Assembly (NCBI RefSeq): GCF_002838065.1
Contig: NZ_PIZU01000012.1
Coordinates: 62,001 to 126,000, forward strand
Source of the DNA: Mycobacterium hubeiense
GTDB lineage: Bacteria > Actinomycetota > Actinomycetes > Mycobacteriales > Mycobacteriaceae
Reading direction: 5' to 3'
DNA: 64,000 bases
Position numbers and translations under genes: made by a program. Positions 56,359 to 64,000 of this stretch are shown here, piece by piece. The notes beneath the pieces were generated by a model. The model ran no database searches, had not been told where the DNA came from, and was given only the letters and a program-made list of their open reading frames with translations. How positions within the stretch are numbered: position 1 is the first letter of the stretch; each line of letters starts with the position of its first letter.

Positions 56359-56994
56359 TTAACCTTCTGAGTTCTTGCGCGCGACAAGGCGTTCGACGAG
56401 GCCGAGTTTGAACCGTTGGGCTTGCTCGATGTCGAATCCGGTAGATCGGACGTGGTTGAGGGGTCGGCGCAGGAAGTGTTCCCCGCCCAGCGGCACAGTG
56501 AAGATCTCCAGGAAGCGTTGGACGCCGCGCGCGACGCGCGAGGAGCTGGCGATGTGGTCGACGAGGATGAGTCGTCCGCCGGGCCGCAGTACCCGGGTCA
56601 TCTCATCGATTGCCCGTGTGTGGTCGGGGATGGCGCAGAGCCCGAACGTGCAGACCACCGTGTCAAACGAGGCGTCGCCGAAAGGCAATTGGTGGGCGTC
56701 GCCCTGCTGCAGGGTTGCGGTGCGCCCGAGTTCGGTGGCGCGGTGGCGGGCGATGTCGAGCATGGCGTCGCTGAGGTCGATGCCGGTGAGTGTGACGTCT
56801 TGCGGGTAGGCCTCGAGGTTCAGGCCTGTCCCGACGGCGACTTCCAAGACCTCGCCGGTGGCCTGCCCGCATGCCCAGGTGCGGGAGTCGCCGAACAGGT
56901 GCCGGTCGAAGAACGTCATTTCCTTGTCGTAGTTGCGGGATTTCTTGTCCCAGTAGCGATGCCAGCGAGCGGTGCGGTCCTTGGTCGATGTCAT
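56359..56994 (-). CDS. UbiE-like SAM-dependent methyltransferase
   Basis: A 211-residue methyltransferase: WDKKSRNYDKEM, VLEVAVGTGLNLEAYP, LTGIDLSDAML, FDTVVCTFGLCAIPD and VLRPGGRLILVDH. The type is that of small ubiquinone/menaquinone or phospholipid methyltransferases; the substrate is unknown. It is 2 bp downstream of the hydrolase gene and so in one unit with it. Confidence 0.87.
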   Translation of the reverse strand: MTSTKDRTARWHRYWDKKSRNYDKEMTFFDRHLFGDSRTWACGQATGEVLEVAVGTGLNLEAYPQDVTLTGIDLSDAMLDIARHRATELGRTATLQQGDAHQLPFGDASFDTVVCTFGLCAIPDHTRAIDEMTRVLRPGGRLILVDHIASSSRVARGVQRFLEIFTVPLGGEHFLRRPLNHVRSTGFDIEQAQRFKLGLVERLVARKNSEG

Positions 56995-56996
56995 GG

Positions 56997-57956
56997 CTAT
57001 TCACCTCCGGTTGTGGTGGGTCCGCTCAGTGTGCGGTGCAGAAATGCGATCTGATCCTCGGCGACGCGGTCGAGCCACGGACTGTGGAACAGGTCGAAGT
57101 GGCCGATGGAATAGCGGCGCAGCTGGCCGCGCGGCGCATGCTCGGCCACGGTGATCGCCGGTTGCGGCGGCGCGATGACGTCGTCCTCGCACACGCACAC
57201 CAGCAGCGGGCATGCCACCAGGGTGGCACGGCGGGCCGGGCGATCGGCGCGCATCTGCAGCACGATCCGGGCCGGCACCGCCGGTTCAAAGCCGACGGGG
57301 TCGGCCGGGAGGATCGACTGGAATCCGGCCACCGCATCGGGTGTGGTCATCATCGCCAGCGATCCGGGTGGCCCGGCGAGCTCGACCCGTATCGGATCGC
57401 GGCCGCGGCGGGCTCGGGCTGTGTCGCGGACCGCTCGCCATGCCAGCCGGTAGGCATGCATGCGCCCGGCTGACCGAATCGCGGCTGCGGCGGCCGCAGG
57501 TCCGTCGACGAACGGGTTCTGGATAATTGCGGCTGCGATCCGGTGATCCCGCGCAGCCGCGGCGAGCACGTGACCGCCGCCAAAGGATGTGCCCCACAAG
57601 GCAATCCGGACAGGATCTATGCCATCAAGTCGGCGTGCCAGGTCGATGGCCGCCCGGTAGTCGACGCGCTGTCGCCGAATGTCGATCAGGCCGCGCGGCT
57701 CACCTTCGCTGCTGCCCAGATGGCGGTAGTCAAACGTGAGGGCGGCAATGCCGGCGGCGGCGAACCGCATCGCGAAATCAGGCAACGCGGCACTGCGGAT
57801 GCCGCCGATGCCGTGCGCGAGCACCACGCAGGGATGCGGTCCAGAGCCCGGTGGCCGGTAGAGCCACCCATCGCACCGCTGACCACCGGATTCGAAGGTG
57901 AGGTCCTCGCGGACCACGCCGGTGTCGTGGCCGCAGAACGGAGTCGATGTAGACAT
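56997..57956 (-). CDS. Alpha/beta hydrolase (dienelactone/acetyl-xylan-esterase-like)
   Basis: A 319-residue enzyme: oxyanion LAHGIGGIR, FDYRHLGSSEGEPRG, nucleophile WGTSFGG, acid candidate CEDDVIAPP and catalytic His in IGHFDLF. ATG 57956 is preferred over longer frames because the MerR operator lies just upstream. It is divergent from the MerR gene, which probably controls it and the methyltransferase after it. Confidence 0.85.
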   Translation of the reverse strand: MSTSTPFCGHDTGVVREDLTFESGGQRCDGWLYRPPGSGPHPCVVLAHGIGGIRSAALPDFAMRFAAAGIAALTFDYRHLGSSEGEPRGLIDIRRQRVDYRAAIDLARRLDGIDPVRIALWGTSFGGGHVLAAAARDHRIAAAIIQNPFVDGPAAAAAAIRSAGRMHAYRLAWRAVRDTARARRGRDPIRVELAGPPGSLAMMTTPDAVAGFQSILPADPVGFEPAVPARIVLQMRADRPARRATLVACPLLVCVCEDDVIAPPQPAITVAEHAPRGQLRRYSIGHFDLFHSPWLDRVAEDQIAFLHRTLSGPTTTGGE

Positions 57957-57972
57957 GGCCGCGAGCGTGCGC

Positions 57973-57990
57973 CTTAATGTCGACATGAAG
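57973..57990. promoter_or_regulatory. MerR-type operator with palindromic ATGTCGACAT core
   Basis: CTTAATGTC-GACATGAAG is an 18-bp palindrome with one mismatch (core ATGTCGACAT 57977-57986). Read towards the hydrolase, TTGACT precedes it as a possible -35 element, giving the long spacer that MerR proteins untwist. It overlaps the MerR start codon. Confidence 0.6.
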
Positions 57991-58395
57991 TCAAGCGGTC
58001 GGCGTCGAGAAATTCCGATCGGCGAACTCGCCGAAACATTCGGCCTCGCCACCCATGTGCTGCGCCACTGGGAATCGACAGGATTGTTGGCCCCGCACCG
58101 CTCCTCGGCCGGGCACCGGGTGTACGGCCCGGCCGACCGCTACCGGGTGGCGGCGATCCTGCAGGCCAAAGAAGCCGGCATGGGCCTCGACGACATCCGA
58201 GCGATCCTGACCGCCCCGACCCCGTCCGAACGCAACGCGGTCCTCCAGCGCCAACACGACGAGCTCACCAAGCGCATCGCCGAAGCCCAAGCCGCGCTGC
58301 GCCTCATCGACACGGCCCTGGGCTGCGAACACGGCGACCTTGCCACCTGCCCGCGATTCCAAGCGGTGCTCGCTGAACGAGTCGGGCCTGATTGA
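57985..58395 (+). CDS. MerR-family regulator
   Basis: A 136-residue regulator with IGELAETFGLATHVLRHWESTGLL and HRVYGPADRYRVAAILQAKEAG (MerR winged helix), a long dimer helix and a C-terminal LGCEHGDLATCPRF with Cys, His and Cys that could hold a metal. It is divergent from the hydrolase-methyltransferase unit. ATG 57985 starts the conserved domain; the frame is open further upstream. Confidence 0.87.
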   Translation: MKSSGRRREIPIGELAETFGLATHVLRHWESTGLLAPHRSSAGHRVYGPADRYRVAAILQAKEAGMGLDDIRAILTAPTPSERNAVLQRQHDELTKRIAEAQAALRLIDTALGCEHGDLATCPRFQAVLAERVGPD

Positions 58396-58538
58396 CCCCT
58401 TGCCCCTCACAGCGCGACACCCGGGCAACCATGCCAAGCGCTCAACCCCCGATTGCACGCCACAGTGCCCGCACGCCTCAAAAGGCTCGGCAGCGAGCGC
58501 GTCAGTAAGGCCGGGGTTGCGCGTTCGTACCGAATGGT

Positions 58539-59168
58539 TCAGGTCCTGTGCTGGCGTTCGGGCTGCAGGCGGCCAATGCCGGGCAGGAAGCGGCCGACGC
58601 GCGACGCGTAGTCGGTGTACGCCGTGCCGTGGACCCGGCGCAGGTAGGGCTCTTCGGCCAGGCGCACCTGCACCTGAATCCCGATCACCGTGAACGCCAC
58701 GCCGGCGACAGCTACGGGGTTTGGCACCATCAACGCCAAGCCGAGGAACGTAACGATCACCGCGGTAAAGATCGGGTTGCGCACCACGCTGAAAGCACCG
58801 GTAGTGACGAGGCTCGTGCGTTCTGCCTGATCGATACCGATCCGCCAGGGTGCGCCCAGTGACAGCTGAGCGGTCAGCGCTAGGACGATGCCAAGCACCG
58901 CGACCGCGACACCAAGCCCGCGCACCATCGGATGATCCAGGATCGCAAGCGGCGCCATGCCGGCCAGCTCGGCCACCGGGGCGCCGACCCCCACCGTGAG
59001 ATAGCCGAGGTCGGTGATGGCCAGTGCCCACCAGTCCAGCGAGCCATCGGGACGCCAGGTGCGCCGGTTGCCGCTGTCGCCGGTGCGGCGCAGCTGGATG
59101 TGCCGGCGCCAGGCGCCGATCACCAGCATTATCGTGGCGAACAGGGCCAGGACAGCGATAGCCATCAT
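58539..59168 (-). CDS. ICMT/NnrU-like membrane methyltransferase, copy 2
   Basis: A 209-residue paralogue of the protein at 38521, with the same membrane layout and signature (TTGAFSVVRNPIFTAV, RLAEEPYLRRVHGTAYTDYASRVGRFLP). It overlaps the soluble methyltransferase gene by ATGA (59165-59168). The first copies are co-oriented with a cyclase; these lie divergent to the ArsR-ctpG pair. Confidence 0.88.
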   Translation of the reverse strand: MMAIAVLALFATIMLVIGAWRRHIQLRRTGDSGNRRTWRPDGSLDWWALAITDLGYLTVGVGAPVAELAGMAPLAILDHPMVRGLGVAVAVLGIVLALTAQLSLGAPWRIGIDQAERTSLVTTGAFSVVRNPIFTAVIVTFLGLALMVPNPVAVAGVAFTVIGIQVQVRLAEEPYLRRVHGTAYTDYASRVGRFLPGIGRLQPERQHRT

Positions 59169-59797
59169 GTGTCACCTCCTGTTGAGATGGGCTTGGCGGC
59201 CACACCAAGCAGGTAGTCGTCCTGGATGCGGGTGAGCGACCCGAGCAGCACCAGGCCGCGGCGGGCGAGTTCGTCGAGGAACTGCTCGGCGCTAAACCGG
59301 TCGTCGGTGGGGTGATCGAACAGCCGACGGTAGGTGGGCCGGGCCAGGGCGTGGGCGGTGACCTCTTCGAAATAGAACCGCCCACCCGGCGTCAGGACCC
59401 GCGCGACTTCGGCGATGGCTTTGCGCCAATCTGGGATGTGGTGCACGATGCCGAAATCAAAGACCGCGCTGTAGCTTTCGTCATCGGCATCCAGCGCTGC
59501 CCGCAGGTCGGTGGCGCTGCCCTGGGCCAGCCGAACCCGATCGCGGTAGCGGGCCAGGCGCTTTCCGGCGCGGCGGATCATCGCCGGGTCCAGGTCCACC
59601 GCGTCCACGGTGGCCGCGCCGAAGCGCTCCAGGATGAGCTGCGAACCGTAGCCCGACCCGCACCCGATCTCCAGCGCTCGTGCGCCGGGAATGAGCCGGC
59701 CGCCGAAGCGCAGCAACACCGGCACCTCATACCAGCGCTGCAGCCACCGCCGCGGCGGCGAATTCACCAGCCCGGTCTCGGCCCGGTTCATCAACAT
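59165..59797 (-). CDS. SAM-dependent methyltransferase, copy 2 of the paired module
   Basis: A 210-residue paralogue of the protein at 37886, largely the same residue for residue (NSPPRRWLQRWYEVPVLLRF, ALEIGCGSGYGSQLILERF, FDFGIVHHIPDW). ATG 59797 has AAAGGA eight bases upstream and matches the start of copy 1. It is transcribed away from the ArsR gene at 60057, with 259 bp between. Confidence 0.88.
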   Translation of the reverse strand: MLMNRAETGLVNSPPRRWLQRWYEVPVLLRFGGRLIPGARALEIGCGSGYGSQLILERFGAATVDAVDLDPAMIRRAGKRLARYRDRVRLAQGSATDLRAALDADDESYSAVFDFGIVHHIPDWRKAIAEVARVLTPGGRFYFEEVTAHALARPTYRRLFDHPTDDRFSAEQFLDELARRGLVLLGSLTRIQDDYLLGVAAKPISTGGDT

Positions 59798-60023
59798 CGG
59801 AGTCATCCTTTCGGTGATTGACAATGGTGTTCACAGTCATCGCGCCATCCGGCGGGCTGATTGTGTTGTCTCCTTGTGCTTTTCGGCCCGCGCGCGTGAG
59901 CGGGTAGGCATCGAGCAGAGCGGCGGTCAGCAGCGCTGATACGAACGGTGGCCACAGCGGTGGACTGCGTCATGTCGCCCCCGCCCGAAAACAACGTTCA
60001 GCAGTGCTGTCATCGGAGTTTGA

Positions 60024-60056
60024 CGATCAATGTGGCATTGACGCTATCATCGATGT
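60024..60056. promoter_or_regulatory. Conserved ArsR operator region, copy 2
   Basis: CGATCAAT (60024-60031), 11 bases, GCTATCATCG (60043-60052), 4 bases, then ATG 60057. Blocks and spacing equal those before the first ArsR gene (37093-37125), so one of the two, most likely GCTATCATCG, should be the repressor site. Confidence 0.6.
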
Positions 60057-60455
60057 ATGGCGATGACAACGAGTGGATCCTCGATGCGATCGACGACCGA
60101 CTTGGCGCCGGCGGTGGCGCTGTTTCACAGCCTGTCCGACCCGACACGGCTGGCGATTCTGGAACGGCTCACCGAAGGCGAAGCCCGGGTGGTGGACTTG
60201 ACGAACATCCTTGGGGTGGCGCAATCCACCGTGTCGGCGCATCTGGCCTGCCTGCGCGACTGCGGCCTGGTTGTCGGCCGCCCGCAGGGCCGGCAGATGT
60301 TCTACTCGCTGACCCGCCCGGAGTTGATGGACCTGCTGGCCTCGGCCGAGACGCTGCTGGGCGCCACCGGCAACAAGGTGGCGCTGTGCCCCAACTACGG
60401 AACCCGCACCCGCAGCGGGGCGACGACCACCAAGACGAAGGTGAACGACCGATGA
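60057..60455 (+). CDS. ArsR/SmtB-family metal sensor, CmtR-like, copy 2
   Basis: A 132-residue regulator, close to the one at 36715: SDPTRLAILERLTEGEARVVDL, QSTVSAHLACLRDCGL, GRPQGRQMFYSL and ALCPNYG. The Cys pattern again fits CmtR-type Cd/Pb sensing. It overlaps the ctpG start by ATGA, and CmtR-CtpG is the known pairing in M. tuberculosis. Confidence 0.92.
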   Translation: MAMTTSGSSMRSTTDLAPAVALFHSLSDPTRLAILERLTEGEARVVDLTNILGVAQSTVSAHLACLRDCGLVVGRPQGRQMFYSLTRPELMDLLASAETLLGATGNKVALCPNYGTRTRSGATTTKTKVNDR

Positions 60456-62422
60456 GTGACGCGTGTGGCTGCGGCGACGATGAACCCCGTACCAACGACG
60501 AAGACCAGGATCACGAGCCCGAACGGCTTTGGGAGGTCCGAGAATTGCGGTTCGCCGCCATATCGGGCGTACTCCTGCTGGCGGCGCTCATCGCGGGGTG
60601 GGTGGATGCGACACGGCCCGTCATCCTCACGTTGGAAGCGGTAGCACTGGTCGTCGGCGCCTACACCTTCGTTCCCTCCACGCTGCGGCGCCTAGCCAAG
60701 GGCAAGATCGGCGTGGGCACCCTGATGACCATCGCCGCCGTGGGTGCGGTGATCCTGGGCGAGGTCGGCGAAGCCGCCATGCTGGCGTTTCTGTTCTCCA
60801 TCAGCGAGGGCCTCGAGGAATACTCGTTGGCGCGCACCCGCCGCGGCCTGCGCGCACTGCTCTCACTGGTGCCCGATGAAGCCACCGTGCTGCGCGACGG
60901 CGCCGAAACCGTCGTCGCACCAACCGAATTGCGCGCCGGCGACCAGATGCTGGTCAAACCCGGCGAGCGCCTCGCCACCGACGGGATCATCCGCCGGGGC
61001 CGCACCGCCCTGGATGTCTCGGCCATCACCGGCGAGTCGGTGCCCGTCGAGGCCGGACCCGGCGACGAGGTGTTCGCCGGCTCCATCAACGGCACCGGCT
61101 CACTTGAGGTGGAGGTCACCACCACCGCCGAAGACAACTCGCTAGCCCGGATCGTGCGGATCGTGGAGGCCGAGCAGTCCCGCAAGGGCACCTCACAACG
61201 ACTGGCCGACCGCATCGCCCAGCCGCTGGTGCCCGGCATCATGATCGCCGCGACCCTGATCGCGGTCATCGGCAGCCTGCTCGGCGACCCCACGATCTGG
61301 ATCGAACGCGCCCTGGTCGTGCTGGTGGCCGCGTCGCCCTGCGCCCTGGCGATCTCGGTGCCGGTCACCGTGGTCGCAGCGATCGGCGCCGCCAGCCGAC
61401 TCGGCGCCCTGGTCAAAGGCGGCGCCGCACTGGAGGCGCTCGGCGCCGTGCGCGGGGTCGCACTGGACAAGACCGGCACACTGACCGCCAACCGTCCCGG
61501 GGTCATCGACGTCGCGACCACCAACGGCGCCACCCGCGAACAGGTGCTCGACCTGGCCGCCGCGCTGGAAACCCGCAGCGAACACCCCCTGGCCGCAGCG
61601 ATACTGGCCGCCACCAATCAGGTCACCCCGGCCACCGATGTGCAGGCGGTGACCGGCGCCGGACTGACCGGCCACCGCGACGGGCACACCATCCGGCTCG
61701 GCCGGCCCGGCTGGCTCGACCCCGGACCCTTGACCGGCGACGTGCAACGGATGCAGCAGGCCGGCGCCACAGCCGTCCTCGTCGAGCACAACGACCAGGT
61801 GATTGGCGCAATCGCGGTGCGCGACGAATTGCGCCCCGAAGCCGCCGAGGTCGTCGCCCAACTGCGCCGCGATGGCTACCACGTCGCGATGCTCACCGGC
61901 GACAATCACGCCACCGCCGCCGCGCTGGCCAACGACGTCGGGATCGACGCCGTGCACGCCGAGCTGCGCCCGGAAGACAAGGCACGCTTGGTCGAACAGC
62001 TGCGAGCCCAACGCCCGACCGCCATGGTCGGCGACGGCGTCAACGACGCTCCCGCGCTGGCGACCGCCGACCTCGGAATCGCGATGGGCGCGATGGGCAC
62101 CGACGTGGCCATCGAAACCGCCGACGTGGCGTTGATGGGCGAAGACCTCCGCCACCTCCCCCAGACCTTCACCCACGCACGTCGCGCCCGACGGATCATG
62201 CTGCAAAACGTCGGCCTGTCGCTGGGCCTGATCGCCGCGTTGATCCCGCTGGCGTTGCTCGGCATCCTCGGCCTGGCCGCCGTCGTGCTGGTACACGAGC
62301 TCGCCGAAATCGTCGTCATCGCCAACGGTGTCCGCGCAGGCCGCACGAAACCACTGAGCCTCCCAGTGGCCGAGCAAGCCGCAGCCGTCCCCCACACGGC
62401 CGCGGTGAGCTCCGCGCCGTGA
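60452..62422 (+). CDS. ctpG: CtpG-type heavy-metal P1B ATPase lacking the N-terminal domain
   Basis: A 656-residue pump: TGES in AITGESVPV, intramembrane SPC (AASPCALAIS), DKTGTLTAN, SEHPLAAA, GDGVNDAPAL and a C-terminal HELAEIVVIANGVRAGR. It aligns along its length with M. tuberculosis CtpG from the acidic segment onward but lacks that protein's first ~115 residues. The start MSDACGCGDDEPRTNDEDQD keeps a Cys and acidic metal site. SPC replaces the APC I recall in CtpG. It should export Cd, Pb or Zn. It is coupled to the ArsR gene. Confidence 0.93.
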   Translation: MSDACGCGDDEPRTNDEDQDHEPERLWEVRELRFAAISGVLLLAALIAGWVDATRPVILTLEAVALVVGAYTFVPSTLRRLAKGKIGVGTLMTIAAVGAVILGEVGEAAMLAFLFSISEGLEEYSLARTRRGLRALLSLVPDEATVLRDGAETVVAPTELRAGDQMLVKPGERLATDGIIRRGRTALDVSAITGESVPVEAGPGDEVFAGSINGTGSLEVEVTTTAEDNSLARIVRIVEAEQSRKGTSQRLADRIAQPLVPGIMIAATLIAVIGSLLGDPTIWIERALVVLVAASPCALAISVPVTVVAAIGAASRLGALVKGGAALEALGAVRGVALDKTGTLTANRPGVIDVATTNGATREQVLDLAAALETRSEHPLAAAILAATNQVTPATDVQAVTGAGLTGHRDGHTIRLGRPGWLDPGPLTGDVQRMQQAGATAVLVEHNDQVIGAIAVRDELRPEAAEVVAQLRRDGYHVAMLTGDNHATAAALANDVGIDAVHAELRPEDKARLVEQLRAQRPTAMVGDGVNDAPALATADLGIAMGAMGTDVAIETADVALMGEDLRHLPQTFTHARRARRIMLQNVGLSLGLIAALIPLALLGILGLAAVVLVHELAEIVVIANGVRAGRTKPLSLPVAEQAAAVPHTAAVSSAP

Positions 62423-62824
62423 CCCGACGCCTCATCCCGGCGGCCAGCACGAGCCCAGCTCGGATCGCGCTCGACGTCGCGGTCGTTCCGCCGGCCGGAA
62501 TTGGGGCGATAACTGGCCCCATCGCGCGAGGACGGGCGGCCAGGAAAGCCTCGGCCCCAAGATCATTCGGTGACACGATCTTCGATGCATTTGGCCCGTC
62601 GGCTGAATCTGCTGCCTGACGTTGATCAGGTCAGCGGCTACCAACCACCCCAAGACTGTAGCCAGTGGTGCAGGCCGACCGCGGGACCCAGATCGCGCAC
62701 GAGAGGACGCAGATTCGAACTGCGCTGTGAAGACACGCAATCGCATGCCGGTGGCTAACGCAACGCCGGGCGATACCGATTACCAGACTGCAGGAAACAA
62801 CCCGGGGGCGATCTGCCCGGGTGC

Positions 62825-62858
62825 GATCTGGCGGGGAACGACTCCTCCCCGCCAGATC
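62825..62858. terminator. Perfect 12-bp stem hairpin
   Basis: GATCTGGCGGGG (62825-62836) and CCCCGCCAGATC (62847-62858) with a 10-base loop. It probably ends transcription from ctpG, though it lies about 400 bp after the stop. No U-tract. Confidence 0.5.
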
Positions 62859-62929
62859 TCTTGCTGCACGCCGGTAGCCCTGCTGGCCAGCCGCGTGGTT
62901 CTAAGCGTGCTCAGCGCTGGCGCCGGGCG

Positions 62930-62949
62930 GCCCGCCCCGACGGGCGGGC
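62930..62949. terminator. GC hairpin near the second multicopper oxidase
   Basis: GCCCGCCC (62930-62937), CGAC loop, GGGCGGGC (62942-62949). A compact 8-bp stem that could be a second terminator. Confidence 0.4.
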
Positions 62950-63133
62950 GAGCTTCTCCGGGAGCTGCACGCCGAGTGCATCCGACGACAGCTGCGCGGT
63001 AGCAACTCACTATCCGGCTGCGACGGCCACCAACAAGGTGACCGCAGTGACCGCACCCAGTGGCCACGGACAACCGCAGCTGGCACCGCGATGCGAAGCG
63101 GGTTCGGGTTATAGAATCTTTCTTTTCGGTATG

Positions 63134-63144
63134 CCAAAATTTGG
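63134..63144. promoter_or_regulatory. AT-rich palindrome before the multicopper oxidase
   Basis: CCAAA-A-TTTGG lies three bases before the first possible ATG of the oxidase, within TATGCCAAAATTTGGATATG. Its position at the start of the gene suggests an operator or a leaderless promoter; the binding factor is unknown. Confidence 0.35.
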
Positions 63145-63146
63145 AT

Positions 63147-64000
63147 ATGCCGCCGATGACGAATGCCTCCCGGCGCCGCTTCCTGGTCGGTGGAGCAGCG
63201 GCCGGTACGGCAGCCTTGGCGGCGGTCACCGCGAACCGCCTCGAGGCACCCGCGCAGGCGGACGGCCCGCCCGGAACTGACCATCTCGCAGCGCATGGCG
63301 GCGGCGTCGAGGGGCCGACGTTTCGCATCGGCGCGACGGTCGACCACGACGCCAACGGGTTCAACCCCACTCAGGTACTACGCGACTTCGACTACGGCAA
63401 AGTCTCCCGGCTGCCGGACGGTCGGACACTGCGCACATGGGAGATCGCCAGCAGTGACGAAGAGCTGGAAGTGGCTCCTGGCGTGCGGTTCCCAGCATGG
63501 ACGCTCAACGCTCGCATCCCCGGCCCCACGCTGCGCTGCACCCAGGGCGACGTCCTGCAGATCCAGTTCACCAACGGCTCGCGCCACCCGCACACCCTGC
63601 ACTTCCACGGCATCCATCCGGCCGAAATGGACGGCGTACCCGGCATTGGCCCGGGCGTCATCCACCCGGGCCAGGCGTTCACCTACCAATTCGACGCGCG
63701 GCCCTTCGGATTGCACCTCTACCACTGCCATGTGAGCCCGCTGGCCGAGCACATCGCGCGCGGCATGTACGGCACGTTCATCGTTGACCCCCCGACCCCG
63801 CGCCCGGCCGCCGACGAGATGGTGATGGTGATGCACGGCTACAACACCACCTTCGACGGCGAGGGCAACCAGTTGTATGCGGTCAACGGCATCCCGTTCC
63901 ACTTCGTGCACGAACCGGTGCGGGTGAAACGCGGGGAGCTGGTGCGGATCTACCTGGTGAATGTGCTTGAGTTCGACCCGATCAACAGCTTCCACATCCA
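63147..64000 (+). CDS. Tat-exported multicopper oxidase, N-terminal part (runs off the window)
   Basis: About 284 residues are visible. A Tat signal (SRRRFLVGGAAAGTAALAA) is followed by cupredoxin-like sequence: FPAWTLNARIPGPTLRCTQGD, HTLHFHGIHPAEMDG and LHLYHCHVSPLAEHIARGMYG. The last contains HCH together with a second His, in the positions of trinuclear and type 1 copper ligands in one domain, as in two-domain or nitrite-reductase-like oxidases. It differs clearly from MmcO. ATG 63147 or 63156 may be the start. Confidence 0.87.
   Translation, partial: MPPMTNASRRRFLVGGAAAGTAALAAVTANRLEAPAQADGPPGTDHLAAHGGGVEGPTFRIGATVDHDANGFNPTQVLRDFDYGKVSRLPDGRTLRTWEIASSDEELEVAPGVRFPAWTLNARIPGPTLRCTQGDVLQIQFTNGSRHPHTLHFHGIHPAEMDGVPGIGPGVIHPGQAFTYQFDARPFGLHLYHCHVSPLAEHIARGMYGTFIVDPPTPRPAADEMVMVMHGYNTTFDGEGNQLYAVNGIPFHFVHEPVRVKRGELVRIYLVNVLEFDPINSFHI

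Larger units (their letters stand above)
62423..63146. other. Long non-coding gap with hairpins
   Basis: About 720 bp between ctpG and a multicopper oxidase. It contains the hairpins at 62825 and 62930 and the palindrome before the oxidase. Open frames here show no domain or codon pattern I would accept. Confidence 0.5.

Noticed and set aside
62708..62724. CGCAG-ATTCGAA-CTGCG looks like a tRNA T-arm on the minus strand (TTCGAAT loop, 5-bp stem), as might mark a tRNA attachment site.
   Set aside because: No matching acceptor, D- or anticodon arms could be folded around it and no flanking direct repeat or integrase was seen, so it is most likely chance.

Overview
The window is high-GC actinobacterial DNA that I read as an accessory region (large plasmid or genomic island) of a non-tuberculous Mycobacterium. 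The basis is the set of close relatives of mycobacterial proteins: RipA, RipB and RipC endopeptidases, LdtMt1- and LdtMt2-type L,D-transpeptidases, an antigen-85 mycolyltransferase, the multicopper oxidase MmcO, the P-type ATPase CtpG and CmtR-like ArsR sensors. I found no replication, conjugation, integrase, rRNA or convincing tRNA genes, so plasmid versus island cannot be decided here.

Layout. 1-3.3 kb: a minus-strand operon of small membrane proteins, a thioredoxin, BlaI and an M56 metallopeptidase, followed by a lipoprotein cut by the window edge. 3.3-12.2 kb: RipA-like endopeptidase, mmcO with a small membrane partner, a two-component system, an amidohydrolase, a DUF305 copper-type lipoprotein and a P450. 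12.4-26.4 kb: an alpha/beta hydrolase, then a dense block of envelope enzymes (RipC, RipB, three L,D-transpeptidases, MltG, a mycolyltransferase) with lipoproteins and a cyclase-YHS fusion. 26.4-30 kb: an ABC exporter whose ATPase carries a YHS domain, and a beta-propeller lipoprotein. 30-36 kb: MarR- and TetR-linked genes and an IS1380-family element that has split a DUF2218 gene. 36-40 kb: ArsR, cation transporter, a second cyclase-YHS fusion, two methyltransferases, HXXEE and DUF3703 proteins. 40.6-48.4 kb: a TetR-controlled six-gene operon (MFS pump, flavin monooxygenase, SRPBCC, three-subunit molybdenum aldehyde oxidase). 48.5-56 kb: cupredoxin, M15 peptidase, methyltransferase, copZ / HVHP protein / copA and a broken trxB. 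56-64 kb: methyltransferases, hydrolase, MerR, a second ArsR plus ctpG, and the start of another multicopper oxidase.

How the parts fit. Copper handling is spread over the window: cytosolic chaperone and CopA pump, secreted oxidases, cupredoxin, DUF305 and HVHP proteins. Several of these lie behind TACCC-N5-GGGTA-like sites typical of CsoR/RicR repressors, yet no such repressor is encoded here, so a chromosomal regulator probably controls them. Cd/Pb/Zn-type metals are served by two CmtR-like ArsR units, each beside a pair of methyltransferases.

The most striking pattern is a 17-bp inverted repeat, TACTR-N7-YAGTA, found exactly six times and once with one mismatch. It lies at the BlaI operon and in front of lipoproteins and peptidoglycan or mycolate enzymes across 50 kb. 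I infer a local BlaI/M56 regulon that swaps in a spare set of cell-envelope enzymes. Two genes are damaged in informative ways: DUF2218 by the IS element, and trxB by a deletion that removed its redox-active cysteines.
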